Source of the DNA: Vibrio sp. SCSIO 43137 | GTDB lineage: Bacteria > Pseudomonadota > Gammaproteobacteria > Enterobacterales > Vibrionaceae | DNA: 64,000 nt | Assembly (NCBI RefSeq): GCF_028201475.1 | Contig: NZ_CP116384.1 | Span: 620,001-684,000, forward strand | Reading direction: 5' to 3' | Part shown: piece after piece, positions 54,073-63,739 of the stretch | Layout: every line of letters starts with the position of its first letter | How positions within the stretch are numbered: the first letter of the stretch is position 1 | Made by a program: the position numbers and the translations under genes | The notes under the pieces: model-generated | Database searches by the model: none | What the model was told of the DNA's origin: nothing | The model's input: the letters and a program-made list of their open reading frames with translations, nothing else

Positions 54073-55404
54073 TTGCGTATACCTAAATTATTTTTACTTG
54101 TACTGTTGTTTTGCTCTGCTTTCTCTCACGCTGATGAGTTGCTTATGTTGAGTAAAGGAAGTGCAAAGACAATTAATACAACAATTAATTCATCTACAGT
54201 ATTTATTTCCAATCCAGATATTGCTGATTATAAGATTATAAATTCTAAAACTGTTGTAGTTTATGGTGTTGATTTAGGCTTTAGCTCAATCATCATCTAT
54301 AACTCTAAAGGCGAAGAAATATATAACAGTGATATTATTGTTAACTTAAATATGAAGTTGTTAAGGCAAGCAATTGAAAACAGATTTCCGGACGAGGATA
54401 TTAAGATAAGTAATGTGTCAGATAATATTGTTTTGGATGGTGTTGTCAGTTCGGAAGAGATAAAAGATCAGGTATATCAAATGGTGGGAACATTGTTGAC
54501 AAAGGAAAGTGAGGTGTTTAACTATGAAATAGTTAACAAGAATTATAGTGATGACGGCGATCCACTTTTATATACCGGTAAGTATCAATATAAAAATATT
54601 ATGAATAACTTAAAGGTACTGTCCAGTAACCAAATTAATGTGAAGGTAACCATTGCAGAAGTATCAAACTCATTTTTGACAGATCTCGGTATGTCTTATG
54701 GAATAGGTAATGAGCAAGGTACATTTGTTAATAAATTGCTGGATTTTACCGCTAAAGATATTGTAGCTGTTATTTCCGCTGTTGGTAACGAAAGTGTGGG
54801 GAAAATACTTGCTGAACCCAATCTAACTGTTTTCTCCGGTGAACAAGCTAGCTTTTTGGTTGGCGGAGAATTACCAATTGCGGTGAGGGAAGATAACGGG
54901 ATCTCGATTCATTATAAAGAGTATGGCGTACGGCTTTCGATGGTGGCGAAAGTTGTAGATGCGGATAGTATTCGTTTAACTTTACAGCCAGAAGTAAGCT
55001 CATTTGACAAATCTTATACTACTAGTACAGGTCAAGTGGACATCCCTGCCTTTCAAACCCGAAAAGCTAAAACTACGGTACAGCTTAAAAATGGTCAGAG
55101 CTTTATCTTAGCCGGACTACTCTCTTCAGAAGACGCTGAATCTCTCTCAAAAATTCCTTATTTAGGTGATATTCCAATCCTTGGAGCGTTATTTAGCAGC
55201 ACTAAATCTGTACGTTCCAAAAAAGAACTAATTATTGTTGCTACCGTTAATTTTGTTAATCCGGTTGCTGCGGAAGAGATTAAGTTACCAGTGTTTAAAC
55301 CTAGTAGTGATATTGAAAGACTGTTTGGTATGGAATTCTCTACAAAACAGAAGCAATCATCCCCTGCGCTAGTCGATATCATCAATGACGGAGGGTTTAA
55401 CTAA
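54073..55404 (+). CDS. rcpA: Tad secretin RcpA/CpaC
   Basis: 443-residue outer-membrane secretin. It starts at TTG 54073, with GGGGA about 8 bases upstream and no ATG before the mature region. A signal peptide (FLLVLLFCSAFSHA) is followed by a BON-like segment and the secretin domain (ILAEPNLTVFSGEQASFLVGGELPIAV, SIRLTLQPEVSSFDKSY, SLSKIPYLGDIPILGALF). It forms the pore through which the Flp pilus leaves. The TAATG overlap joins it to rcpB. Confidence 0.9.
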   Translation: MRIPKLFLLVLLFCSAFSHADELLMLSKGSAKTINTTINSSTVFISNPDIADYKIINSKTVVVYGVDLGFSSIIIYNSKGEEIYNSDIIVNLNMKLLRQAIENRFPDEDIKISNVSDNIVLDGVVSSEEIKDQVYQMVGTLLTKESEVFNYEIVNKNYSDDGDPLLYTGKYQYKNIMNNLKVLSSNQINVKVTIAEVSNSFLTDLGMSYGIGNEQGTFVNKLLDFTAKDIVAVISAVGNESVGKILAEPNLTVFSGEQASFLVGGELPIAVREDNGISIHYKEYGVRLSMVAKVVDADSIRLTLQPEVSSFDKSYTTSTGQVDIPAFQTRKAKTTVQLKNGQSFILAGLLSSEDAESLSKIPYLGDIPILGALFSSTKSVRSKKELIIVATVNFVNPVAAEEIKLPVFKPSSDIERLFGMEFSTKQKQSSPALVDIINDGGFN

Positions 55405-55892
55405 TGCGTTGTTCTTGGTTCTTTATGGTATACGCGTTTAGTCTTTCTGGTTGTGGATATCATATCTTCACAGCCAAAACTTTGTTCAATAATGCTGACG
55501 TTGTGCAACAACAGTATGTCGTGCCTCTGCAAGTACAAGAGCGGGAAGGAGCCGAATTTTATGCATCACCAAAGCTTATTTCTTTATTGGTGAGACTTAA
55601 TAGAGAACATCCTAAATCTGTATTTACAATCACCTATCCGGCTGAAGCTGTTAGTTCAATGAATGAACTGAAAGAAGAGCTTAAATGGTTAAGTATTGCT
55701 CCGGAGCGGTTCAACTTTAAAGCGAATAACCAATATTCGTTAAATTTACATGTTCGTGTTAGCTATCCGCTAGTAAAAGACAGAGATTGCGGCGTGTTGA
55801 GTATACATAAACACAACTCATACCCTTTTGGATGTACGCTGGAATATAACTACCAGATGAGTTTGGCTCAGCCGATCAGGGAGACCGAGTAA
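55404..55892 (+). CDS. rcpB: Tad lipoprotein RcpB
   Basis: 162 residues with an N-terminal lipobox LSGC (Cys17), so a lipoprotein, probably anchored in the outer membrane. Conserved sequence is weak; position between the secretin and tadZ fits RcpB (called CpaD in Caulobacter). It has a Cys pair (RDCGVL and FGCTLEY) that may form a disulfide. One-base overlaps occur at both ends. Identification rests mainly on position and lipobox. Confidence 0.7.
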   Translation: MRCSWFFMVYAFSLSGCGYHIFTAKTLFNNADVVQQQYVVPLQVQEREGAEFYASPKLISLLVRLNREHPKSVFTITYPAEAVSSMNELKEELKWLSIAPERFNFKANNQYSLNLHVRVSYPLVKDRDCGVLSIHKHNSYPFGCTLEYNYQMSLAQPIRETE

Positions 55893-57115
55893 TGGCGTCT
55901 GATTTAACTTCATTTCTTTCCAAAGTTCAGACTGGTTCTGATGATAAAAAGCGTCGGGATTTAATAGTTTCTAAAGACCAACAATTAATGGACTGCGTCA
56001 AAGAGCTATATATCAGAGAAGGATTTTCATCTTTGGAAACGAGTTCGCTTCTGAATGAGAGCAACATTCATCGCTATACCAGCGCTGATATCATAAATGT
56101 TATTTTAGATTTCCGAGGTGTCGAGGAATCTGAGCAATGCTCAAAGGTTACGCAAATGGTGACCTTATTGGATACCAGTATCACCGTCATCGTGTTGAGT
56201 GATATTGACTCAATCAGTTTACAAAATCAGATTTATCATTTGGGGGCAGAGTATGTGTTATGGGATGAAGCCCTACATAACCTGACTATAACTATTGCTT
56301 CCCACATAGACAAATCGAATACACGTCGACAGTCAATCAGAAGTGCTAAACGAGTATTGGTGATCGGAACAAAAGGCGGAGTAGGCGTGTCTTGTTTTAG
56401 TTCAGTATTAGCCAATATTCTGGCGGTTAAGGCGCGCCTTAAAGTAATGCTGGTGGAACATGATAGCCATGCTATCTCATCGGATGCGTATCTGGGTTTA
56501 AAGCAGTTCAAGGCTAAACAAAACCCTGGCAATCTTGCGTTACTGGATATTGATGCTGCAGTAGCAGAAAGCTATTTATATAAGGTACAGGACAAACTGG
56601 ATTACGTTGCTTTGGATAGCCGCTTAGTATCACTTCAGGAACATACGGAACTGCTGTACCGGTTGTCTCACGAACTTTCTGTGAACTACAACTTTGTTAT
56701 CGACTCGGTACCAGTCTCATCTTTTGAGTCACTGAAATTGCAAGAACATCTTGACCGTTATCACCGTATTTATCTTATTTGTGAACCCTCTGTGGCCTCT
56801 TTACGGGCGCTTAATGCAGTGGTTCGCACTTTGGCTGGTAGTAACTTTCAAACGGTATTTAATCTGACTCGCCCTGAAAAAGATTACTTAATGACAACCA
56901 ATAGTGCTCAAAAACGTGTTAAAGACACTTCTGGCATACGTTTTATTTATGATTCCGGATTGGAAAAGCAGCTGTTTCAACAGGGGATCTCCAGTATAAG
57001 TAACCGCCAATACTTTTCTCCGTTCACCGCTATTGTTAAAGACCTGACAGGGAAAGATATTCGATCCAAAGTTACTTTTTCATTGTTCAACAAGCTTTCA
57101 CCATTTAAAAAATGA
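55892..57115 (+). CDS. tadZ: Tad localization ATPase TadZ/CpaE
   Basis: 407-residue MinD/ParA-type ATPase with a receiver-like N-terminal domain (about 1-140) lacking clear acidic residues. The deviant Walker A is GTKGGVGVSCFSS (Ser in place of the last Thr), with a later DSVPVSSFE segment and a YLICEPSVASLRALNAV segment. TadZ positions the machine at the cell pole. ATGA overlap with tadA. Confidence 0.88.
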   Translation: MASDLTSFLSKVQTGSDDKKRRDLIVSKDQQLMDCVKELYIREGFSSLETSSLLNESNIHRYTSADIINVILDFRGVEESEQCSKVTQMVTLLDTSITVIVLSDIDSISLQNQIYHLGAEYVLWDEALHNLTITIASHIDKSNTRRQSIRSAKRVLVIGTKGGVGVSCFSSVLANILAVKARLKVMLVEHDSHAISSDAYLGLKQFKAKQNPGNLALLDIDAAVAESYLYKVQDKLDYVALDSRLVSLQEHTELLYRLSHELSVNYNFVIDSVPVSSFESLKLQEHLDRYHRIYLICEPSVASLRALNAVVRTLAGSNFQTVFNLTRPEKDYLMTTNSAQKRVKDTSGIRFIYDSGLEKQLFQQGISSISNRQYFSPFTAIVKDLTGKDIRSKVTFSLFNKLSPFKK

Positions 57116-58377
57116 AAAGATTAGAAGCCGTTTATGTTTCATTGCGAGACGATATTTTTGATGCTTTGGATGCTTCATCTCTCGTTGAAGTCAGAGCGGA
57201 GGATTTGGCTGCCCAACTAAGAGAATCTGTCGATCTGCTTATTCAGAAGAAAGATCTTCAAGTGACTTCTTCGGGCAGAGAAGAGATAGTGAGTTCTTTG
57301 GTTGCGGAGTTAAAAGGACTGGGGCCTCTGCAAACATTGTTGGATAATGATGCTATATCGGACATTATGATTAACGGCCATCAAAACGTGTTTGTGGAAA
57401 TCGATGGTAAGGTGAGCAAATCATCGATTCGTTTTGTGGATGAAGAACAGCTTGTCGCGATAGCTAAGCGCATTGCAGCCAATGTAGGTCGTCGTGTTGA
57501 TGAATCGACCCCCTTATGTGATGCAAGAATGCACAATGGCAGTCGTGTAAACATAGTAATTCCACCTTTATCTCTGGATGGCACATCAGTTTCCATACGT
57601 AAATTCAGAGAACAGAAAATACAGTTAGACAACTTAATTGAATTTGGCGCTATGTCTTTAGAAATGGCTAAGTTCTTATCAATTGCATGTTATTGCAAGT
57701 GCAATATCTTGATTTCAGGTGGTACAGGTTCGGGAAAAACCACTCTTCTCAATGCAATATCCGGCTTTATTCATGACTCAGAACGAGTAGTGACTATCGA
57801 AGATGCAGCTGAACTACAGCTGCAAAAGCCAAATGTAGTCAGGCTGGAAACCCGACCACCAAGTATTGAGGGTACAGGGCTGGTTACTGCCCGGGATTTA
57901 GTCATTAACTCACTTCGTATGCGCCCGGATCGGGTGATTGTCGGTGAGTGTCGGGGAGGTGAAGCGTTTGAAATGCTGCAGGCGATGAATACCGGACACG
58001 ATGGTTCTATGTCAACGCTACATGCAAATACGCCACTGGACGCAATTTCACGAGTGGAAAGCATGGTGATGATGGCAACCTCGAATCTGCCGGTTGAAGC
58101 TATCCGGCGTATCATTGTGAGCGCGGTGGATCTGATCGTACAGGTAAAACGGTTGCATGATGGGACAAGAAAAATCATTCATATAACGGAAGTCTCTGGT
58201 TTAGAGGGGCAACAAGTTGTAATGGATGACATATATCGTTATCAATCTAGCACTGATTCTGATGAAGACATCGCACGAGGGGAATTTATATCTTCAGGAT
58301 TATCTCAGCGGTCTGTGGTTTATCAGAAAGCAAAATATTTGGGACTAGAAGAGAAAGTGAAGGAGATATTAGCATGA
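57112..58377 (+). CDS. tadA: Tad secretion ATPase TadA/CpaF
   Basis: 421-residue VirB11-type hexameric ATPase that powers pilin extension and retraction. Walker A GGTGSGKTT (about residues 203-211), an Asp box (TIEDAAEL), Walker B-like VIVGECRGGEA and the His box DGSMSTLHANTPLD are all present. It overlaps tadZ and tadB by four bases each. Confidence 0.95.
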   Translation: MKRLEAVYVSLRDDIFDALDASSLVEVRAEDLAAQLRESVDLLIQKKDLQVTSSGREEIVSSLVAELKGLGPLQTLLDNDAISDIMINGHQNVFVEIDGKVSKSSIRFVDEEQLVAIAKRIAANVGRRVDESTPLCDARMHNGSRVNIVIPPLSLDGTSVSIRKFREQKIQLDNLIEFGAMSLEMAKFLSIACYCKCNILISGGTGSGKTTLLNAISGFIHDSERVVTIEDAAELQLQKPNVVRLETRPPSIEGTGLVTARDLVINSLRMRPDRVIVGECRGGEAFEMLQAMNTGHDGSMSTLHANTPLDAISRVESMVMMATSNLPVEAIRRIIVSAVDLIVQVKRLHDGTRKIIHITEVSGLEGQQVVMDDIYRYQSSTDSDEDIARGEFISSGLSQRSVVYQKAKYLGLEEKVKEILA

Positions 58378-59291
58378 ATTTTCTTTTGATCTTTATCGTG
58401 TTAGCAAGTTGTATTTTGTATTTATTATTAGAGCAGCGTAGCAACAAAAAACAGTTGGATATTTGGCTTAATATTGATAGTGATAAGCAAAATAAGAATG
58501 AAAAAGTGAATGTGATCGACTTTCGAAATTTTGATCTCAATTTTAACAACCGAATGTTACGATCCATTGGGAAAATAATACGAGTATTTAACCCCAATGC
58601 GCCTTTAAAAATAATCCTGTTCTTTCTTATCACAGCGTTACTCTGCCATTGGGTTAATCATCTCTTTTTCCGTTTTACCTACTGGAAATGTCTTTTGATT
58701 GTAGAGCCCATTTTGTTTTACCTTTTCTATAACAAACTTAAGCAACATCAGGAAAATAAATTTCGAGACCAGTTTCCGGATGCATTAAATATCCTAGTTA
58801 GTGCATTCTCTTCTGGACAAGGTATTGTTCAGGCATTTGAATACGTAGGTAATCAGCTTGATAATGAAATTGGAAAAGAGTTTGAGTATATGGCGAAACG
58901 ATTTCTTATAGGTGAGGCACATGATGATGTTCTGGAGCGAAGTAGTCAGCGTTTTCCTTATCTGGAATATTTTTTCTTTATATCGGCTATTAGAGTAAAT
59001 ATTGCCCGTGGCGGCCAACTCAAAGAATTGATTGGGAGAATAAACCGCCTGATTTTTGTATCAAGGAATATCGAAAAAAAGAAAAACTCTTTAACATCAG
59101 AAGCGAGAATGTCTGCAAAAATCATCGGATTTTTACCTGTGGTGTTTTTAATGATTTTATATTTCACTAATGTTGAAAGTTATAATTTTGTTATGTATGA
59201 GGACGCCGGAAAACCTATATTTTACTATGTTCTGGTTAGCGAGTTGATTGGTTTTTTTGTTATCAGGCTTATTCTCAGAGGAGTTAAGTGA
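58374..59291 (+). CDS. tadB: Tad inner-membrane platform protein TadB
   Basis: 305 residues, GspF-like, with transmembrane helices near residues 1-20, 80-125 and at the C-terminus. The cytoplasmic domain between has FRDQFPDALNILVSAFSSGQG and the later ISAIRVNIARGGQLKELI, the TadB pattern. With TadC it forms the platform of the machine. ATGA overlap with tadA and a TGATG overlap with tadC. Confidence 0.9.
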   Translation: MNFLLIFIVLASCILYLLLEQRSNKKQLDIWLNIDSDKQNKNEKVNVIDFRNFDLNFNNRMLRSIGKIIRVFNPNAPLKIILFFLITALLCHWVNHLFFRFTYWKCLLIVEPILFYLFYNKLKQHQENKFRDQFPDALNILVSAFSSGQGIVQAFEYVGNQLDNEIGKEFEYMAKRFLIGEAHDDVLERSSQRFPYLEYFFFISAIRVNIARGGQLKELIGRINRLIFVSRNIEKKKNSLTSEARMSAKIIGFLPVVFLMILYFTNVESYNFVMYEDAGKPIFYYVLVSELIGFFVIRLILRGVK

Positions 59292-60157
59292 TGAATATAT
59301 ATTTTACCATTTATGTTGTAATCATTTTCTTGACGATGATTCTGTCAGCTATTATTTTGAAATTGTTTGATAAAGTTAGATTAGATGTGTTAACAGCAAG
59401 TTTGATTGGAGTTGAGGAAAAGCAAAGTAAGATAATTCCAAGCATGTTAAAAGTAATAGGAAGCGTAAAATACAATAAAGATGAAATCCAAAACAGGTTG
59501 ATTACTGCTGGAATCTACAGTGAGCATATTGCTAGTGGATATTATTTTCTTAAGATTGTTCCATTTGTTCTCTTCACTATCATTATAGGTTATGGCCTAT
59601 ATGAAGAATGGATTTCAATGCTAATTTTCACCCTAGCATTTTTGACTGGATTGACGATATTCGTTATAGCGCCGGATATGTATATTTCCAGCAGGGGAAA
59701 GTCAAACATTAACAGAATGAACCATAGGCTGCCATTTTTGTTAGATTTGATGAATGTTTGTATCAACTCAGGAATGACAATAGATGCAAGCCTGTCTTTT
59801 TTGGCAAAAGAAATAAGCATTATAGATCGTGATTTAGCTTATGTGATCAAAAAAACAGTAGACAGAATAGAAGTTGTTGGTATTCATAAAGCTCTTGACC
59901 AGTTCCATGAAATGCTCCCCACTCCGGAAGCGAAAAGTTTTGTCATGACGATACAGAATAACGCTAAGTTTGGTTCTTCTATTGGTCCTATATTGTTTAC
60001 TTTAGCCAACGATATCCGTGAGATTAATATGTTGGAAGTAGAGGAAAAAGTGGGGAAAATGAGCGCTAAGATGTCTATTCCTATGATTGTTTTTATTATG
60101 ATTCCTATTGTTGTTCTTATTGTTGCTCCCGGTGTTATGAGAATATTTATGCTATGA
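59291..60157 (+). CDS. tadC: Tad inner-membrane platform protein TadC
   Basis: 288 residues from ATG 59291 (a GTG three bases upstream is unneeded). GspF-like, with hydrophobic helices at the ends and in the middle, and the conserved RLPFLLDLMNVCINSGMTIDAS and AKFGSSIGPILFTLANDIRE. It is the second platform subunit. Overlaps tadB and tadD. Confidence 0.9.
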   Translation: MNIYFTIYVVIIFLTMILSAIILKLFDKVRLDVLTASLIGVEEKQSKIIPSMLKVIGSVKYNKDEIQNRLITAGIYSEHIASGYYFLKIVPFVLFTIIIGYGLYEEWISMLIFTLAFLTGLTIFVIAPDMYISSRGKSNINRMNHRLPFLLDLMNVCINSGMTIDASLSFLAKEISIIDRDLAYVIKKTVDRIEVVGIHKALDQFHEMLPTPEAKSFVMTIQNNAKFGSSIGPILFTLANDIREINMLEVEEKVGKMSAKMSIPMIVFIMIPIVVLIVAPGVMRIFML

Positions 60158-61284
60158 ATAAATTATTTTTTCTTGTTTTAAATTTAAGTGTTTTGTCTGG
60201 GTGCTCTGTGAATAATAAAAATAGCAACTCATTTTCAGATCATATGAAGATAAAAGAACATTTGCTTGTTTCAGCAGATAATAAACAAAAGCTAGTCGAG
60301 TTTTACAAAGATAACTTACGCTTCGAACCGGACTATAAACTAAAGCTCGTAGAGCTTTATCTTGAAATGAATGATGTTCCTTCCGCTGAGCTGTATAGGA
60401 ATACTTATACTAAGGCTGAGCTTGAACTGCCGGAATATATTTTTACTTCTGCAGAAATTCTGTATCGAAAGAAAAATTTCAAACTGGCAGAAAAAGAACT
60501 GCAACGTTATCGGAAAAATGGAGGTAATTTAGATAAGTACTATCTGTTACACGGTAAAGCACTAGCACAATCCGGGAAATATCAACAAGGGATTGAGGCT
60601 TTTAAGGAAAGTAGGAAAGCCGGTGCATCGGATAAAGAAGTCAATAACAATATCGCGGTTGTTTACATGATGCAGCAGGATTTCACGGCTGCCGACCAAA
60701 TTCTACAAGGCCTTTACCGCCATTTTCCCGATGATAATAAGGTGCGATCCAATTATTTGATTACCTTAGTGCACCTAAAGAAATATGATGTTGCGCTCAA
60801 TATCCTTAAAAGGAACCATGGCGAGCATAAAGCGGTTCATTTGTTAGCTAAGTTGATGGGGGCAATAGATGGCTCGTCAGTCGAAGAAAATCAAGAGCAT
60901 GAGTTAAATCGGTGTATTGGTGAAATATTGCATCCCGCCACTGATACGGCTTTAGACAGTAAAGAAGCAAATATTCCCGTCCATTCAAGTTCGTCACCTG
61001 AGCGTAATCGATCCTCCGTGAAGAGCGTTGCTGCGAAGAAAATCTACCGTATTCAGGTATTAGTGGTGAATCATAAACATGATATCGATAAGAGCTATCT
61101 GAACTTAATGCGGGAGAAATATGGTGATGTGTATTCGCACTCGGTGGAACACTGGCGAAAATACAGTATAGGTAAATTTTCGAGCTTTGAAGAAGCTAAG
61201 ATCTATCTGCAAAAGGTCAAGGTTAAAGGGGCTTTTGTTGTCAGCAACGGTCATTTATACACAAAGGTTAGCGTCCATGATTAA
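60154..61284 (+). CDS. tadD: TPR lipoprotein TadD with C-terminal SPOR-like domain
   Basis: 376 residues. Lipobox LSGC near residue 17 gives a lipoprotein. TPR-like helices occupy about 60-250 (for example YYLLHGKALAQSGKYQQGIEAF, VNNNIAVVYMMQQDFTAADQIL). After a low-complexity linker (SSSSPERNRSSVKSV) the final ~75 residues (YRIQVLVVNHKHD, YSIGKFSSFEEAKIYLQKVK, FVVSNGHLY) resemble a SPOR peptidoglycan-binding domain. Standard TadD is only the TPR part. It overlaps tadC (ATGA) and tadE. Confidence 0.85.
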   Translation: MNKLFFLVLNLSVLSGCSVNNKNSNSFSDHMKIKEHLLVSADNKQKLVEFYKDNLRFEPDYKLKLVELYLEMNDVPSAELYRNTYTKAELELPEYIFTSAEILYRKKNFKLAEKELQRYRKNGGNLDKYYLLHGKALAQSGKYQQGIEAFKESRKAGASDKEVNNNIAVVYMMQQDFTAADQILQGLYRHFPDDNKVRSNYLITLVHLKKYDVALNILKRNHGEHKAVHLLAKLMGAIDGSSVEENQEHELNRCIGEILHPATDTALDSKEANIPVHSSSSPERNRSSVKSVAAKKIYRIQVLVVNHKHDIDKSYLNLMREKYGDVYSHSVEHWRKYSIGKFSSFEEAKIYLQKVKVKGAFVVSNGHLYTKVSVHD

Positions 61285-61807
61285 GCGTAATGGTATGGGG
61301 GGAACAATTGCGGTTGAAGCCGCTATAGGGCTGCCCGTTTTACTGTTTGTGGTTCTGTTATGGGTGGAGTTATGCTTTATTTTTTATGCTATTAGTTCAA
61401 CGGAACACGCGTTTGCAAGTGCTGTAATTTATGCGAAAAAAGTAAATATTGAAGATAGTAGCTGGGAAAAATATCAGGATATTGTTGAGTTAAAGCTTAA
61501 AGAATCAAAGTCAGCCAGAATACTTTGGGGAAGAACAACTGTGCCCTCAAGTGTTTCCATCAATGTGACCTATTTTAAGGAGTATGCCTTTCTTTCTCAG
61601 TGTTCGGAACTATATCTGTCTTCGCACAAATGTCCTTCTGGTTCATCCGATTATAAAAACGGGGCTATCGCTATATATAGCCTGAGTTATACCTATCAAC
61701 CGCTGCTGCTAAATTGGTTACCTGCTATGCCTATAAAGCGTGAAATCATGGCGGTTCAAGAATATGAACGCTGCGCGTTAACTGTTTCAGGGAGGAGTTG
61801 TGATTAA
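61277..61807 (+). CDS. tadE: Pseudopilin TadE
   Basis: 176 residues from ATG 61277, which overlaps the tadD end by eight bases; a longer frame adds 30 residues of other sequence. An N-terminal MGGTIAVEAAIGLPVLLFVVLLWVEL with Glu five residues after the likely cleavage point is a TadE-like hydrophobic segment. The rest is a periplasmic domain. TadE is a minor pseudopilin processed by the prepilin peptidase. Confidence 0.85.
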   Translation: MIKRNGMGGTIAVEAAIGLPVLLFVVLLWVELCFIFYAISSTEHAFASAVIYAKKVNIEDSSWEKYQDIVELKLKESKSARILWGRTTVPSSVSINVTYFKEYAFLSQCSELYLSSHKCPSGSSDYKNGAIAIYSLSYTYQPLLLNWLPAMPIKREIMAVQEYERCALTVSGRSCD

Positions 61808-62417
61808 CAGAATAAAAAGAGGTAAGGGAGTATTTACGATTGAACTGGCATTCGGTTTACTGTTTCTGTCTGGAATGTTGGTTATTGTTTTAAATCACTT
61901 GCTTGTTTTTAATAAAAAAGGTGCATTGGACAGAGCGGCCTATTCCGTCGCCACCATAATTTCGGAACGTAAGCAACTGTTTAACAATAAAATGAGCTTG
62001 TGCTCCGATGATAACAGTTGCCAATCAGAGGCTAAAACTGCCTATGATATAGTGGTCGCTTCTTTACGTCGAATGGATACCACTTTTGATAAAAGCAAAC
62101 TGGGTATGCGTATTGATTATGTCTCTATCGCGGTGAAAGGATCGCCGGCTCAGTTTTCGCTAGATACAAATAAGCCTTTAATCTTTGGCAATACCCACCA
62201 GTGTCATTTCAATGCTGTAAAGGATATCGATCTGGACACGGCAATGGCGCTACTGCCAAAAATATCTGTTGAAGCAACAAATTTGTTGGGCAGCAGCGTT
62301 TATCTACCACTTTATCAAGTCTCATTGTGTTATGAAATTCCCCTTGATTTGATTGGCGGGATGACAGGTGAAGCGTTTCGCCTGATTAGCACCTCCTATA
62401 CATTTGCCAGGATATAA
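61800..62417 (+). CDS. tadF: Pseudopilin TadF
   Basis: 205 residues starting at GTG 61800, just after GGGAGGAG. N-terminal segment KGVFTIELAFGLLFLSGMLVIVLNHLL has a Glu in the pilin position; a Cys-rich region (SLCSDDNSCQSE) follows and the C-terminus is beta-rich. Position and N-terminus fit TadF, the second minor pseudopilin. Overlaps tadE by eight bases. Confidence 0.82.
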   Translation: MINRIKRGKGVFTIELAFGLLFLSGMLVIVLNHLLVFNKKGALDRAAYSVATIISERKQLFNNKMSLCSDDNSCQSEAKTAYDIVVASLRRMDTTFDKSKLGMRIDYVSIAVKGSPAQFSLDTNKPLIFGNTHQCHFNAVKDIDLDTAMALLPKISVEATNLLGSSVYLPLYQVSLCYEIPLDLIGGMTGEAFRLISTSYTFARI

Positions 62418-62419
62418 TT

Positions 62420-63721
62420 ATGATTTCTAATCACAAGTATCAGGGAATGGCTACGGTTGTACTGCTTGTATTTTTGCCGGTTATGATTCTGATGGCCCTT
62501 TTTGCTATTTATGTATCACAACAGTATTTAACTCATATACGAAATATGGAAGCGACAGAAGTAACGGCTTTGGCTATGATCGCAAGGGAAAATCAAAAGC
62601 TGAGTACTTCACAGGACCTTACGTACGCAAATAACCTGATCCAACGTTATATGGGAGATAGCCTGAAAACAGAGGTTAACTTAAGCAAAACACAGTGTGC
62701 TTATGGTGACGGTTGCGATATAGCTTACGTCCGAAATACACTGAGAGTCTCTACAGTGCATGACTCATGGCTGGCCTCTCTTCAACCTAGCAAAGGTAAG
62801 GCTCCTCTTTTTGAGCCGCAGTTTAATGTTATTGGTGGTGAGATAGTAGCGGAAAAATATGTAGCCCGGCCTGTGGACATCCATTTTATCGTGGATATGA
62901 GTGGCTCGATGAGAAAGATATGGCTTCAGGGGCATGGGCTAAGCAGAATAGAGGCGGTCAAATATACTATTAAGAATGTGTTAGATTATTTAAAGACCAA
63001 GCAGAACCCGGATTATCCTGCAAGAGTGTCTATGTCAGTATATAATTCAAAATCTATTCAGAAAATTGGTAGTGATACTTATAGCGTTGAACATAGCTAT
63101 AATGGCAGTTCTCTTTCACCAATATACCATTACCCCACATTTAAGATGATGTGGATTCACCCTAAGGACTGGGTACATCACCCTGAAATACCTGTTTATG
63201 AGGGCAAAAGAAAAATACTGGTGAAAAAAGCACATTTAGAATTTCATGATCTGACACCGACAACGGATTACTCTGATTTTTATGCTAAGTTTTCGACGTT
63301 TTATCCTTATGGGCCGACAGCGTCCTGGCAGGGTATTATTGCCGCCGCTCAGATGGCTGACAAAGCAACCAATGATCCTAAAGTAGTTAATCCGGAGCAG
63401 ATATTTATCCTGTTAGCCGATGGTTATGATGATTCGGATGACAAGCCGATGGCAAATGCGCTGATAGAAAAATATAAAATGTGTAATGAAATCCGAAAGC
63501 GTATCGGTAGTAAAAACAACCGCTTTTCAGCAGTCGGCGGCGCACCTACAAAGGTAACAATGGGAGTGATAGGGGTAGATTTTGACGGTGTAACAAAAAA
63601 TTCTGCGTTTAAGTCCTGTTTCGGTAATAAAATTTATGTCGCTAAAACCGGAGCCGACGAGATATATAAACATATTCTGACATTGATTGAAGATGTTTCA
63701 GGACACCTTAAAGCCAAATAA
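62420..63721 (+). CDS. tadG: TadG, von Willebrand factor A domain protein
   Basis: 433 residues with an N-terminal hydrophobic segment (TVVLLVFLPVMILMALFAIYV) typical of TadG, then a vWA domain from about residue 150. The MIDAS motif DMSGS begins at Asp159, and a later LLADGYDDSDD supplies further acidic residues. It probably contacts the envelope or pilus base. Its start lies two bases after tadF. A tail of about 90 residues after the domain ends KHILTLIEDVSG. Confidence 0.88.
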   Translation: MISNHKYQGMATVVLLVFLPVMILMALFAIYVSQQYLTHIRNMEATEVTALAMIARENQKLSTSQDLTYANNLIQRYMGDSLKTEVNLSKTQCAYGDGCDIAYVRNTLRVSTVHDSWLASLQPSKGKAPLFEPQFNVIGGEIVAEKYVARPVDIHFIVDMSGSMRKIWLQGHGLSRIEAVKYTIKNVLDYLKTKQNPDYPARVSMSVYNSKSIQKIGSDTYSVEHSYNGSSLSPIYHYPTFKMMWIHPKDWVHHPEIPVYEGKRKILVKKAHLEFHDLTPTTDYSDFYAKFSTFYPYGPTASWQGIIAAAQMADKATNDPKVVNPEQIFILLADGYDDSDDKPMANALIEKYKMCNEIRKRIGSKNNRFSAVGGAPTKVTMGVIGVDFDGVTKNSAFKSCFGNKIYVAKTGADEIYKHILTLIEDVSGHLKAK

Positions 63722-63739
63722 TGTAAAGCATTGATTGAA

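Noticed and set aside
57771..58178. Minus-strand frame opposite tadA
   Set aside because: Inside a conserved ATPase gene and lacks any family features.
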